A stretch of 64,000 nt of DNA from Kangsaoukella pontilimi (GTDB taxonomy: Bacteria > Pseudomonadota > Alphaproteobacteria > Rhodobacterales > Rhodobacteraceae), in contig NZ_WUPT01000001.1 in the NCBI RefSeq assembly GCF_009830125.1, positions 1,488,001-1,552,000 of the forward strand, written 5' to 3'. The translations under genes were made by a program, and so were the position numbers. Below are positions 18,026 to 28,242 of this stretch, piece by piece (position 1 is the stretch's first letter; each line of letters starts with the position of its first letter). Under the pieces are notes generated by a model. It was given only the letters and a program-made list of their open reading frames with translations. It made no database searches and was not told the origin of the DNA.

Positions 18026-18058
18026 AAAAAGCCCGGGAGACACGCTCCCGGGCTTTTT
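18026..18058. terminator. Bidirectional terminator, infC / OmpA-family gene
   Basis: GCCCGGGAG / CTCCCGGGC (18031-18039 / 18045-18053, loop ACACG) is flanked by AAAAA on the left and TTTTTGTTTG on the right. It can therefore end transcription from both convergent genes. Confidence 0.9.
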
Positions 18059-18077
18059 GTTTGTAACGCGCTGCGCC

Positions 18078-19937
18078 TTAGCGGCGGGCCGTCTGGACCG
18101 AGATCAGCGGCGTGATCCGCCGGACCGCCGCGCGGCGGTTCAGGCGTTCGGCCTCAAGCGTCTCGATCTTCAGGAAGCGCTCGCCATAGCCCTGCACCAC
18201 CATGTTTTCCGGCGGCACGTCGAAATATTCGGTGAGTGCCAGCGCGACCGTTTCGGCACGGCGGTCGGACAGGGCGAGGTTATAAGTCGCGTCACCCACG
18301 GCGTCGGAGTGACCTTCGATCAGGAACACCTCTTCCGGGCGCTCTTCGATGATCCGGCTCATCACGCGGCCAAGCGCGGCCAGCTCCTCGGCCTGACTTG
18401 GCTGGATCGCAGCGGAGCCCGTCGCGAAGGTGATCGCGTCCAGCTCGACCTGCGGAGCAAGTTCGCGCACTTCGCGGATTTCGCGCACCTGACGCAGCGA
18501 GAAGCTGCGGTCGAGGTTGGACAGCCACTCGGCTTCCGCCAGAGCCGCGCGCAACGCGTCCTCGTCCGACGCATCGGCCGTCTCCGGCGCGGGCCGCGGT
18601 TCAGGAAGCTCGGACACGCGGACCGGCTGCACCTCGGCGGTGTCGTCGACAAGAATGATCTGCGTCCCGTCCTCCAGAACGCGCACACGGCGCAGGACCA
18701 CACCCTCGGCGCTCCGGATCGTCACGATCCGGCTACCGTCTTCACGGGTGACGGTGGTGCGGGTCGAGCCGTCATTGAAGGTCTCGGTCTGCACCTGCGC
18801 GCCCGGCTGACGCAGAAGCGCGTCGTCGTTCTTGAGAATGCGCAATTCGCCATCCGATTCCCTGACGACCAGACGGTCGCCCGAGTTCGAAACGACCTCG
18901 TCGCCATTATCCAGGATAGATCCCACAGCCACGGCACCCAGACCCAGAAGCAGCGCTTTCTCGAAATTCGACAGGCTGTCGTCATCCGCAGGCGCGGCGC
19001 TTTCCTCGGTCACGGTGGCGGCGGTCTCGAAATCCTCGGTGGCGGACCGCGAGGACTCTTCCGTCACGTCTTCGGTCACGACCTCGGCCTCGGCCGACGC
19101 GCCCTCATCGGTCGCGGCTGCCGCGGCAGCAGTCGCCTGCACCGGCTCTTCTTCGATCACGTCCTCGGCCTCGGCCGTTTCCGTTTCAGGAGCTTCGATC
19201 ACCTCGGCAGTCGTCTCTTCTTCGATCTGCTCGCTCACATCGACATCTTCGACATCACCTTCCGGCGCCTCGATGACTTCGGCGGTGGTCTGTTCTTCGA
19301 TCATCTCGCCCGCATCCGCATCGTCGGCAGGGGCTTCCAGCGTTTCGGCAGCGACCTCTTCCTCCTCGGCAGCGCCCTCGGTGTCGCCAGCGGCGTCGGC
19401 CGTCTCGGCCTCGCCCTCGGCTTCGGCATCCGCCTCCGTCCCAGCTTCGGAAATCGCAGGCTGATCCGCCGGGGCCGGTTCGGCCTCGATAGCGGCTTCA
19501 GCCTCGGCACTTGCCGTCGTGTCGGCGGCATCATCGTCACCCGCGGGCGACGAGGCGGCTTCCATCACGGCATTGTCTTCGACCTGAACGGCGCCGCCTT
19601 CGGTCGATACGCCAGCCAGCACATTCACGACAAGCTCGCTCTCGGCCTCGGCCAGAATCTGTCCGTCTTCCTCGCGCACACATGGCGCTTCGACCGCGTC
19701 GGTCGCGCAGATGGACAGCTCTTCGCCCGTCGCGTCGGCGGGCAGCAGGACGAGATTCTCCTCGGTCACGCAAGGCGCATCCGCGTCCATGCACATCTGA
19801 AGCCCAAGGTCACGGGCCGTCTGTTTTGCAAGCCCGAGCGCGCGGCCTTCGCCATTGCCCTGCGCCATCGCGGGCGCCTGAAGACCAAGGCTGAGGCAAG
19901 TCACCAGAGCCGTTGTCGATTTGATTTTACTGAACAT
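18078..19937 (-). CDS. OmpA-family protein with long acidic linker
   Basis: A 619-residue exported protein. It has a signal peptide (residues 1-26, ending AMAQ), a cysteine-containing region (four Cys at about 40-80), and a very acidic Ala/Glu/Thr/Asp-rich low-complexity segment of about 200 residues in which TTAEVIEAPE occurs twice. A short hydrophobic stretch (KALLLGLGAVAVGSIL) follows, then a beta-rich part, and finally a C-terminal OmpA peptidoglycan-binding domain (FATGSAAIQ, EGHSDAVGDATYNLALSDRRAE). It probably links an envelope layer to peptidoglycan. The start at 19937 gives the signal peptide. The acidic linker makes the length unusual. Confidence 0.87.
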   Translation of the reverse strand: MFSKIKSTTALVTCLSLGLQAPAMAQGNGEGRALGLAKQTARDLGLQMCMDADAPCVTEENLVLLPADATGEELSICATDAVEAPCVREEDGQILAEAESELVVNVLAGVSTEGGAVQVEDNAVMEAASSPAGDDDAADTTASAEAEAAIEAEPAPADQPAISEAGTEADAEAEGEAETADAAGDTEGAAEEEEVAAETLEAPADDADAGEMIEEQTTAEVIEAPEGDVEDVDVSEQIEEETTAEVIEAPETETAEAEDVIEEEPVQATAAAAAATDEGASAEAEVVTEDVTEESSRSATEDFETAATVTEESAAPADDDSLSNFEKALLLGLGAVAVGSILDNGDEVVSNSGDRLVVRESDGELRILKNDDALLRQPGAQVQTETFNDGSTRTTVTREDGSRIVTIRSAEGVVLRRVRVLEDGTQIILVDDTAEVQPVRVSELPEPRPAPETADASDEDALRAALAEAEWLSNLDRSFSLRQVREIREVRELAPQVELDAITFATGSAAIQPSQAEELAALGRVMSRIIEERPEEVFLIEGHSDAVGDATYNLALSDRRAETVALALTEYFDVPPENMVVQGYGERFLKIETLEAERLNRRAAVRRITPLISVQTARR

Positions 19938-20167
19938 GATCAACCACCTATCTTGTGTTCCGCCCGGCGATGCAGAGCGGCTTGTCACGAGGGAAACCCC
20001 CGATCGCCGCCACTTGTTCCGCCACGACAGGCCGGAAAACCGCCATTCCGGCGTGATTCCGCCGCCCGGCGCGCGGAAACAATCGCCACCGACTGTCCGC
20101 CAAACGTGGCTTGATGAGCGCCCCCAAGCGCCGCTAGGATCGGCGCACTGAGTGGGGAAAGAGTGAT

Positions 20168-21133
20168 ATGGTAGCGGGGGCTAACCTATCCGGAGACCTC
20201 ACCGAAACCCAATGGCTCGCTGAGCTTGAGGAGATCGGTGAGGAAGAAGGGTATTTTTCACCTTTAGGTGACAATCATGCGGCGGTCTTCGTGGACCGCT
20301 CGCAAAAAGTGCTGTTCGTCGCCTTCGAGACGGTGACCGGAATCCGCGCGACATCGGAACGCGGGCTGCCGCTCGGCTTCGACGTCTGCGAAAGCCGCGG
20401 CTGGTCGCATCTGACGATCCTCGCCACCTCGGACACGTGGTACCGCGACCGCTTCGTCTATGGCTATTTCGACCGGCTGGTGGACGAAGGCTTCTTCGAG
20501 GATTTCGACCATGTGGTCTTCTATGGCGCGGGCATGTGCGGTTACGCGGCCGCGGCGTTTTCCGTCGTAGCGCCGGGGGCCAGCGTCATCGCGGTGGCGC
20601 CGCAGGCCACGCTTGAGCGGCGGCTCACCGAATGGGACGACCGTTTTCCGAAGGCGCGCGGGCTCGATTTCAGGAGCCGCTATGGTTACGCGCCCTTCAT
20701 GCTAGAGGCGGCGGGGCAAGCCCTTGTCATCTATGACCCCGACGAGACAGAAGACGCGATGCACGCCACGCTCTTTCAGGGCGCGAATATCGAACATGTC
20801 CGGTACCGGCGCGGCCGCTCGGGCGCGATAGACGGGGATCTGCGCGCAATGGGGCTTGTCTCGCGTCTGGCCGAGGCCGCCGTCGCCGGCGCGCTCGATC
20901 CGGCGGCGGTCGGGCGCATCTTCAAGGCGCGCCACCGCCATGTGCCTTATCTGCGCGCGGTGCTGGCCCGGACGCTTGGCGATGACCGGCCATACCTGAC
21001 CGCCCTCCTTTGTCGCGCCGTCCTCGACTGGCAGCCTATCCCGCGTTTCCGGCATCATCTGGGGATCGCCGAGCACCGGCTGGCCGAACGGGGCGGGACG
21101 CTGCCCGAACGAATGCGCGAACGGGCCGGGTGA
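20168..21133 (+). CDS. Conserved protein of unknown function, alpha/beta-type
   Basis: A 321-residue cytoplasmic protein with no signal peptide or membrane segment. HVVFYGAGMCGYAAAAFSVVAPGASVIAVAPQ resembles a nucleophile elbow of an alpha/beta hydrolase with Cys where Ser is usual (G-x-C-x-G inexactly, as GMCGY). SDTWYRDRFVYGYFDRL is another conserved-looking stretch. From memory, similar roseobacter proteins are sometimes labelled phosphoadenosine phosphosulfate reductase, but I see no PAPS loop or catalytic ECGIH motif, so I do not support that name. It stands alone between the OmpA-family gene and the urease cluster. Confidence 0.7.
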   Translation: MVAGANLSGDLTETQWLAELEEIGEEEGYFSPLGDNHAAVFVDRSQKVLFVAFETVTGIRATSERGLPLGFDVCESRGWSHLTILATSDTWYRDRFVYGYFDRLVDEGFFEDFDHVVFYGAGMCGYAAAAFSVVAPGASVIAVAPQATLERRLTEWDDRFPKARGLDFRSRYGYAPFMLEAAGQALVIYDPDETEDAMHATLFQGANIEHVRYRRGRSGAIDGDLRAMGLVSRLAEAAVAGALDPAAVGRIFKARHRHVPYLRAVLARTLGDDRPYLTALLCRAVLDWQPIPRFRHHLGIAEHRLAERGGTLPERMRERAG

Positions 21134-21206
21134 AGGGGGCTCTGCCCCCGCCGCCCTCCGGGCGTCTCCCCCGGAGTATTTTCGCCAAGAAGAGGCGAAA
21201 ATTTGA
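21134..21206 (+). repeat. Dispersed intergenic repeat, copy 2, with terminator hairpin
   Basis: GGGGGC-TCT-GCCCCC (21135-21149) is followed by CCCCCGGAGTATTTTCGCCAA. A second hairpin, TTTTCGCC / GGCGAAAA (21179-21186 / 21194-21201), sits at its end. The element begins 1 nt after the stop at 21133 and lies between convergent genes. It probably terminates both transcripts. Confidence 0.75.
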
Positions 21207-21214
21207 ATTGAATT

Positions 21215-21844
21215 TTAGGCGCTTGCCGGTTCGGCCAGCCCGCCTTCGCGTTCGAGGAACCTGACAATCTGGTCCACGCCCCGGCCCTGCCGGATCGCAG
21301 CCATGACGGTTTCGCGGGGACCGCGGGCGGCGCGGGCATCGGCCTCGAGAAGGTCGGGATCGACACCCACATGGGGGGCGAGGTCGAGCTTGTTGACCAC
21401 CAGAAGGTCCGAGCGCGTCAGGCCCGGCCCCTTTTTCCTCGGAATGTCCTGTCCGGCTGCCGTGTCGATCACGTAGATGGTCAGGTCGGCAAGCTCGGGC
21501 GAGAAGGTCGCGGCAAGGTTGTCGCCGCCGGACTCGATGAAGATCACGTCCAGATCGGGGAAGGTTTCTCTCAGGTCCGCGACAGCAGCAAGGTTGATTG
21601 ACGCGTCCTCGCGAATTGCCGTGTGCGGGCAGCCGCCGGTCTCAACCCCCCGGATGCGTTCGGAGGGCAGCACCTGCGCGCGGGTCAGCGCCTCGGCATC
21701 CTCGCGCGTATAGATATCGTTGGTGATGACGGCCACGGAATAGCGCGGCGCCATGGCGCGGCAGAGCGCCTCGGTGAGCGAGGTTTTGCCCGCGCCCACA
21801 GGGCCGCCGATGCCGATGCGAAGAGGTCCGTTCGGTGAGGTCAT
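21215..21844 (-). CDS. ureG: Urease accessory GTPase UreG
   Basis: A 209-residue SIMIBI-class GTPase. [11 protein letters not shown] is the P-loop and [23 protein letters not shown] and [10 protein letters not shown] complete the guanine/metal motifs. [15 protein letters not shown] is the metal-handling CPH motif. With UreE, UreF and UreD it delivers nickel into the UreC active site. It is the last gene of the minus-strand urease cluster and overlaps the DUF3995 gene by 4 nt. Confidence 0.96.
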   Translation of the reverse strand: MTSPNGPLRIGIGGPVGAGKTSLTEALCRAMAPRYSVAVITNDIYTREDAEALTRAQVLPSERIRGVETGGCPHTAIREDASINLAAVADLRETFPDLDVIFIESGGDNLAATFSPELADLTIYVIDTAAGQDIPRKKGPGLTRSDLLVVNKLDLAPHVGVDPDLLEADARAARGPRETVMAAIRQGRGVDQIVRFLEREGGLAEPASA

Positions 21845-22248
21845 GTCAGGGCTCGTGTTGCGAGGGTGGTGAAGCCCGCGCCGATGATCAGGCAGAGCGG
21901 GCCGTAGAGGGTTCGGTCGAGCCGGGGAAAGGGCTCTTCCGGCGTCAGACGGCGCCAGACGGGCACCCATGCGGCCGCGCCCCGCGCGAGAAAGATGAGG
22001 GCGAGGACCATGAGGCCAATCGTGGTGACGGGCGACGGTTCGAACCATGGCCAGGCGGCGGCCAGCATGAGCGCCGCCGTCACCGCTGCGGTCGGGGCGG
22101 CCCCCGGCATCCGCGTCGCGCCGGGCTGCCCGGTGACCGCGCGGGCCAGCGCCGCTTCGTCCCGGATCGGCATCCAGTAGCCGAGCGCCCAGAGCAGGTG
22201 GAACCCCGCCAGCACCAAGAGCACCGCCGACAGCAGGAACGCGATCAT
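21841..22248 (-). CDS. DUF3995 membrane protein within the urease operon
   Basis: A 135-residue integral membrane protein with about four segments (residues 3-25, 50-68, 73-92, 113-133). [12 protein letters not shown] near the N-terminus fits the DUF3995 family. It is wedged between ureF and ureG with 4-nt overlaps on both sides, so it is strictly co-translated with the nickel-insertion genes. A role in urea or nickel handling is suggested by position only; nothing in the sequence shows metal ligands. Confidence 0.75.
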   Translation of the reverse strand: MIAFLLSAVLLVLAGFHLLWALGYWMPIRDEAALARAVTGQPGATRMPGAAPTAAVTAALMLAAAWPWFEPSPVTTIGLMVLALIFLARGAAAWVPVWRRLTPEEPFPRLDRTLYGPLCLIIGAGFTTLATRALT

Positions 22249-22883
22249 GTGCGGAAGATCCTCGTCTCCTGCGTCTCATGGCGCATCGCGGCGAGTTCGG
22301 CGCCGAAAGACGCGGTGAAGCAGGTTTCGGGCGTAAGCGTCACCGCGTGCGCAGCCGTGTCGAGGATGCGGGGGGCCAGCCCCGCGATAATCCTCTGCCC
22401 CGCGGTCTGCCCGAGTGGGATGTGCCGCACGGCACCGGTGGCGAGGTTCGCGACCATCGCCTGCAGGTACAGCGCCGCCACCTGTTCGGGCCGAAGCCCG
22501 AGGTCCCGTGCCGCGCGGCCCACTGCCACCGGCAACGCCACCGGCACGCCCGGATCGCTGCCCATGTCGGCCAGCGCGCGGGTGAAAGCCTGCCCCTGTT
22601 CCCAGGTTTCCTGCCAGCGCTCGGCCGAGGGCGACAGCGCCCGCGCCCAGTCGTTCAGGGTGGCGGCATCAGCATCGGCTTCCATGGCGGAGGTCAGAAG
22701 CACCGCATCGGTCAGCCCCGCCCCCGCAGCGAGAGAATGGTCCAGCCAGTCCGCCAGAGCTTCTTCGTCGGCAACCAGCGCGTCGGCAATCGCCGTCTCC
22801 AGCCCCGCCGAATAGGCGTAGCCGCCCACCGGGAAGACCGGGGACAGCCAGTGCGTCAGGGTGAGCAGCCCCGCGTCAGTCAT
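22245..22883 (-). CDS. ureF: Urease accessory protein UreF
   Basis: A 212-residue all-helical protein. [19 protein letters not shown] is the family N-terminal signature and the C-terminal arginine-rich end fits UreF. The start at 22883 ([12 protein letters not shown]) overlaps the UreE C-terminal codons by 8 nt. Longer frames would read the His-codon repeat of ureE out of frame and are rejected. UreF bridges UreD-bound apo-urease to UreG. Confidence 0.94.
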   Translation of the reverse strand: MTDAGLLTLTHWLSPVFPVGGYAYSAGLETAIADALVADEEALADWLDHSLAAGAGLTDAVLLTSAMEADADAATLNDWARALSPSAERWQETWEQGQAFTRALADMGSDPGVPVALPVAVGRAARDLGLRPEQVAALYLQAMVANLATGAVRHIPLGQTAGQRIIAGLAPRILDTAAHAVTLTPETCFTASFGAELAAMRHETQETRIFRT

Positions 22884-23442
22884 GGGAGTGATGGTGGTGG
22901 TGATGCCCATGATCGTGATCATGTGAGTGGTCATGGCCATGATCGTGGGAATGGTCGTGCCCGTGATTGTGCCCGTGACCATGGCTGTGACCGTGATCAG
23001 GCCCGTGGCTGTGCCCAAAGGTGCGGCCATGGCCATAGGCTCCGCCCTCGGGGCGGAAGGGCTCGGTCACAATGGCGATCTCGGCCCCCAGATGCGCCAG
23101 CATCGCCTCCAGCACGTGGTCGCGGGCGATAAGCAGGCGTCCGGCTTCGATCTGGCAGGGCGTGTGGCGGTTGCCGATATGCCAGGCCAGCCGCGTCAGC
23201 GGCCCGCCCGTCACGGCGACAAGGTCCTCCGGCGCGGCACTGACCGCCACACGGGTTCCGTCATCGAGAAGAAAAGCCTCTCCCTCGTCGACCGAGCGCG
23301 TCTCGGGCAGGTCCACCAGAAAGGCGCGACCGCTCTCTGAGACAAGGCGCTTTCTGCGCAAAAGCCGGGCGTCGTAGGTGAGAGAGACGGTGTCGTCGCC
23401 CGTCTCAGCGGGCGCGAGACCATCGGCGCGGGGCAGGCTCAT
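22876..23442 (-). CDS. ureE: Urease nickel metallochaperone UreE with long His-rich tail
   Basis: A 188-residue protein. The N-terminal peptide-binding part (LTYDARLLRRKRLVSESGRAFLVDLP) and metal-binding domain (WHIGNRHTPCQIEAGRLLI) are normal. The C-terminal tail (138-188) is an extreme nickel-binding sequence: 25 His in 51 residues, mostly as alternating His with Gly/Asp/Ser, including six consecutive His. UreE delivers Ni to UreG. The tail's 3' codons overlap the ureF start. Confidence 0.95.
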   Translation of the reverse strand: MSLPRADGLAPAETGDDTVSLTYDARLLRRKRLVSESGRAFLVDLPETRSVDEGEAFLLDDGTRVAVSAAPEDLVAVTGGPLTRLAWHIGNRHTPCQIEAGRLLIARDHVLEAMLAHLGAEIAIVTEPFRPEGGAYGHGRTFGHSHGPDHGHSHGHGHNHGHDHSHDHGHDHSHDHDHGHHHHHHSHD

Positions 23443-23470
23443 GACCGATCCCCCGCATGGGCGTCGGCGA

Positions 23471-23629
23471 TCAGTGGCCGCCGATACCCGTGATGAAGCT
23501 GCGGGTCAGACCGGCGCGGTCGTAGCCGCGGCGAGCAAGGTCGCGATCGCTCATCGAAAAGAGCGTCGAGTAACGGTTGGCGCGCGTGAACGCGTGCAGA
23601 AAGCCGTGAAACCAGGCGGGCGAAGCCAT
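23471..23629 (-). CDS. Small DUF1127-like protein between ureC and ureE
   Basis: A 52-residue frame (MASPAWFHGF... to ...FITGIGGH) with a GGAGA ribosome-binding site 6 nt before the ATG. The second half, MSDRDLARRGYDRAGL, matches the L-x-x-R-G-Y-D/L-R core of DUF1127 proteins, which in alphaproteobacteria are short Arg-rich proteins linked to RNA turnover and nutrient responses. It lies 123 nt downstream of ureC and 28 nt before ureE on the same strand. Its own promoter in the 23630-23752 gap is possible. I am fairly sure it is a gene and less sure of its role. Confidence 0.7.
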   Translation of the reverse strand: MASPAWFHGFLHAFTRANRYSTLFSMSDRDLARRGYDRAGLTRSFITGIGGH

Positions 23630-23752
23630 GGGAAGTCTCCATTAGAGTCAGATAGGTCAATAGATGCGCCCTAACTGGTGTGGAGACGGAGGTTTTACAA
23701 CTGCTCAAAAAGCATGCCCGATATGGCGCCAATGCATAACTCATGTGCGGCC

Positions 23753-25462
<1,710 letters not shown>

Positions 25463-25472
25463 ATGTCGTCCT

Positions 25473-25982
25473 TCAGAGCGCGAGTTTCATGTGAATGACC
25501 CGGCTGTCATCGGCGCGGAACGCCGTGGGGTCCGTATAGTATTCGAAGCCAAGGCTCTCATAGAGAGGCAGGGCCTCGACATGTCGGTAGAGGGCGTCGA
25601 GATAGACGGTCCGGTAGCCAAGGGCGCGCGCCTCGTCGATGACCGCCTGGGCCAGCTTCCGGCCGAGGCCCGTTCCACGCGCGGCTTCGCGGACGAACAT
25701 CCGGTTCAGCTCGCCATCGTTTTCGCCGTGCGGCTTCAGCATGACGATCCCTGCGGGCTGTCCGTCGAGACGCCCCAGAAACGCCTCGCCCTTCGGCGGA
25801 TTGAAGTATTCGCGGAAGTTCTCCAACTCCCCGGCGACGCCCTGAGACGCGATATACTCGTCGATCTCGGTCACCATGTCCGGGTAGCGGTCCTTCAGCA
25901 GATCGAAGAATTCCCACACCATAGCCGTTGCGTCACCGATCTGCGGCGCGCTTCGGACTTTCTCGATCGTGGCATCTGGCAT
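25473..25982 (-). CDS. GNAT family N-acetyltransferase
   Basis: A 169-residue acetyltransferase. [25 protein letters not shown] is the acetyl-CoA-binding motif A (R/Q-x-x-G-x-G/A), preceded by RMFV and followed by [14 protein letters not shown], all typical of GNAT enzymes. It sits inside the urease operon between the 99-residue gene (22 nt) and ureC (10 nt). The substrate is unknown; a link to urease is positional. Confidence 0.88.
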   Translation of the reverse strand: MPDATIEKVRSAPQIGDATAMVWEFFDLLKDRYPDMVTEIDEYIASQGVAGELENFREYFNPPKGEAFLGRLDGQPAGIVMLKPHGENDGELNRMFVREAARGTGLGRKLAQAVIDEARALGYRTVYLDALYRHVEALPLYESLGFEYYTDPTAFRADDSRVIHMKLAL

Positions 25983-26004
25983 GGTGTCGCCCCTTCCTTC
26001 GCGC

Positions 26005-26304
26005 CTAGCGTCGCCGCCGCTTCGACAGCCGGCGCGAATTCGACCGGGTCTTGCGCCCGATGGGCTTGAGCGCCGCGTCGACGATCTGATCAGGGCGTTT
26101 CAGCTGCACCATGGCGGTCGTCGCGCGGCCCGCGCTTTCGACGAAGGCGCCGGGCTTTTCCATCCACATCCGCCGCGCCTCGCCGGCCGCAACGGGCCAG
26201 AGCCCAAAGGCGCCCAGGCTTCGCATCGCGATGACCGTATTCGCCTCGGCCAGCATCTGCGCGGTGCGCATCCCCAGCCCCCACCAGGCGAGAAAAGGCA
26301 TCAT
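26005..26304 (-). CDS. Unknown small basic protein in the urease operon
   Basis: A 99-residue protein: an N-terminal hydrophobic helix ([17 protein letters not shown]), a middle part ([30 protein letters not shown]), and a strongly basic C-terminus with about ten Arg/Lys in the last 17 residues. The initiating ATG overlaps the ureB stop (two tandem ATGs; either could start). I do not recognise a domain. Tight coupling to ureB suggests it belongs with urease production, but no function can be read from the sequence. Confidence 0.65.
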   Translation of the reverse strand: MMPFLAWWGLGMRTAQMLAEANTVIAMRSLGAFGLWPVAAGEARRMWMEKPGAFVESAGRATTAMVQLKRPDQIVDAALKPIGRKTRSNSRRLSKRRRR

Positions 26305-26609
26305 TCAAGCGCCCCCATAACCTTCTGGTTGAAGCCATAGACCTTTCGCTCCCCGCGATAGGGCACCAGCCGCACCTCGCGGCGCTGGCCCGGCTCGAAC
26401 CGGACGGCGGTGCCGGACGCGATGTCCAGCCGCTTGCCCATCGCCGCTTCGCGGTCGAAATCGAGCGCGGGGTTGGTCTCGGCGAAATGATAGTGGCTGC
26501 CCACCTGCACCGGGCGGTCGCCCGTATTGGCGACCATCAGAACGGTCTGCTCCAGCCCCTCGTTCAGGATCAGGTCGCCGGGCGCAGTGATGACTTCTCC
26601 GGGAATCAT
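26301..26609 (-). CDS. ureB: Urease beta subunit
   Basis: A 102-residue structural subunit starting [18 protein letters not shown], with the conserved [14 protein letters not shown] and [14 protein letters not shown]. It has the normal length for a separate UreB (fused to UreA in some bacteria, but separate here). It forms the (UreABC)3 trimer with ureA and ureC. Unusually, it is separated from ureA by a small membrane-protein gene and from ureC by two extra genes. Confidence 0.96.
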   Translation of the reverse strand: MIPGEVITAPGDLILNEGLEQTVLMVANTGDRPVQVGSHYHFAETNPALDFDREAAMGKRLDIASGTAVRFEPGQRREVRLVPYRGERKVYGFNQKVMGALE

Positions 26610-26618
26610 GGAAACTCC

Positions 26619-26909
26619 TTAACTGTCGTAATCGGGCGCACGCGACGCCTTGTATTTGTCGATGAGACGCGGCCCGAACACGCCCGCCGCCGCGCCAAGC
26701 GCCAGAGGCACCGCGTGGGGCTCGCCGAAGATCATCGACAGGATCGCCGCACCCACAAGGCAGACGGCAAGCGAAAAAAGCTTCATCTCTCCGGGCTGGA
26801 TCGGCGCGTCGCTCAGCAGAACGCTTTCCAGAAACTCCTTGATCTTGGGCTCGGCATAGGGCGCGCCGGCGCCTGCCAGTATCCCCAGAATGAATGTTCC
26901 GAACATCAT
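26619..26909 (-). CDS. Unknown small membrane protein between ureA and ureB
   Basis: A 96-residue protein with a hydrophobic N-terminus (residues 1-18), a second membrane segment (about 46-63) and a third weaker one (about 67-82), ending in a polar tail. Tandem ATG codons leave the start uncertain by one residue. It lies 39 nt after ureA and 9 nt before ureB on the same strand. No domain is recognised; its place between two structural urease genes is its only clue. Confidence 0.65.
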   Translation of the reverse strand: MMFGTFILGILAGAGAPYAEPKIKEFLESVLLSDAPIQPGEMKLFSLAVCLVGAAILSMIFGEPHAVPLALGAAAGVFGPRLIDKYKASRAPDYDS

Positions 26910-26948
26910 ATCCTCCTCACATCACACAAGGCCGATCCTAGCACACGG

Positions 26949-27251
26949 TCAGCGGATCGGCGCATGTACCGTGACAAGTTTGGTGCCGTCGGGGAATGTC
27001 GCCTCGACCTGAACGTCGTGGATCATCTCGGCCACCCCCTCCATGCAGTCGGCGCGGGTGATGACATGGGCACCCGCCTCCATCAGGTCCGCGACCGAGC
27101 GTCCGTCGCGCGCGCCCTCGACCACGAAATCGGTGATCAGCGCGATCGCCTCGGGATGGTTCAGCTTGACGCCGCGCGCCTTCCTCTCGCGCGCCACCAT
27201 CGCGGCGAGCGAAATCAAGAGCTTGTCCTTTTCGCGGGGGGTCAGGTTCAT
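26949..27251 (-). CDS. ureA: Urease gamma subunit
   Basis: A 100-residue subunit beginning [27 protein letters not shown] and including [21 protein letters not shown] and [21 protein letters not shown], diagnostic of UreA. The start at 27251 fits the family length of 100. It follows ureD by 13 nt. Confidence 0.96.
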   Translation of the reverse strand: MNLTPREKDKLLISLAAMVARERKARGVKLNHPEAIALITDFVVEGARDGRSVADLMEAGAHVITRADCMEGVAEMIHDVQVEATFPDGTKLVTVHAPIR

Positions 27252-27264
27252 TGGTCTTTCCTTG

Positions 27265-28077
27265 TCATGTCTGCCACACGCGCGGCAGATGGTCATTTGT
27301 CAGAAGGCGGATCGCCGGGATCAGCGCACGCCGCAGATCCCAACTGTCGCGGCCCATGGCGCGGATCGTCAAGCGCCCGTCCCAGGCGCTGGCCGCACAT
27401 CCCGGCGCATCGCCAAGGGCAGCCCGGACCGGCCCGATCCGGTCCCCGGCATCTGGCGCGATGTAAACAAGGCTCGCCAGCACACTCGCGCCCGCCAGCC
27501 CGGCGGCCCTGTCCCGCCCGGCCAGCGTGCCGCTGCCGAGTGCGATCTGCTCGGCATGTATCACCCTGCCCGCCGCATCCCGCACCACGCGCACGTCTTG
27601 GAAGTCGAGCGTCTCCACCCGCTCGCCCATCGCCTCGCGGCCCAGCACAACGGTTTCCAGCCCGAGATAGCGCGCGCCCTCGCCCAGCGTCACTTCGGTT
27701 CTTCGGTCGAGGCCCGAGCGGTCGAATAGGATCGTCTCCTGCGGCAGCCAGAACAGCGTCGCGCCCTCGCCCGCGCTCAGCGAGACCGACACCTCGGCCA
27801 CCCCGTCGGGAGAGGCATAGGCGCGCTCGGCGGTCTGGGTCGCGGCCATGGCGCCCGCGCCTGCCGCCACATCCAGCGAGAACTGGAACCGGTCGCCTCC
27901 CGTCAACCCGCCGGACGTATTCAGAAAGACGACCTCGGGAAGGGGACCATGGGTGCGCGGCAGCATCGCCTTGGCCGATCCCTGCTGGAAGAGACCCGTC
28001 AACGCCCCCGTTGCACCAAGTGCCACGCGCGCCCGGCCCCGGCTTCGCTGATAGCTTGAGAATGGCGCGTCGAACAT
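27265..28077 (-). CDS. ureD: Urease accessory protein UreD (UreH)
   Basis: A 270-residue scaffold protein for nickel insertion. [47 protein letters not shown] and [15 protein letters not shown] are standard UreD motifs. The start at 28077 ([10 protein letters not shown]) is chosen as the first ATG before the conserved region; upstream reading in the same frame runs opposite to pyrC. It is the first gene of the urease cluster, divergent from pyrC over 165 bp that should hold both promoters. Confidence 0.93.
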   Translation of the reverse strand: MFDAPFSSYQRSRGRARVALGATGALTGLFQQGSAKAMLPRTHGPLPEVVFLNTSGGLTGGDRFQFSLDVAAGAGAMAATQTAERAYASPDGVAEVSVSLSAGEGATLFWLPQETILFDRSGLDRRTEVTLGEGARYLGLETVVLGREAMGERVETLDFQDVRVVRDAAGRVIHAEQIALGSGTLAGRDRAAGLAGASVLASLVYIAPDAGDRIGPVRAALGDAPGCAASAWDGRLTIRAMGRDSWDLRRALIPAIRLLTNDHLPRVWQT

Positions 28078-28242
28078 GGGTCTTCCGTTTGGCAGCGACA
28101 CCACCCTAACCGGCGCGCCGCCGCCTGCAACGTCTGCCGTGCCCCGCGCTGCACGAGATCGCCGGATTTCGGGGCGACCGCCTAAAACATGGGCAGTCAT
28201 TCCCGACTGGCGCAGATCGCGGCCTTCCTCTAGGACAACGCC

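Noticed and set aside
18057-20114. Plus-strand 685-codon frame opposite the OmpA-family gene
   Set aside because: Its protein is His/Arg/Phe-rich without domains, as expected for the complement of acidic Glu/Ala codons; the minus strand has a signal peptide and OmpA domain.
20168-21133. PAPS reductase as function of the unknown protein
   Set aside because: No nucleotide loop SSFGA-type motif and no ECGIH catalytic motif; the genuine enzyme is at 15248-15997.
22876-23030. Tandem DNA repeat in ureE suggestive of a CRISPR-like or satellite array
   Set aside because: The repeats are His codons (CAY) of the UreE tail; there are no spacers.
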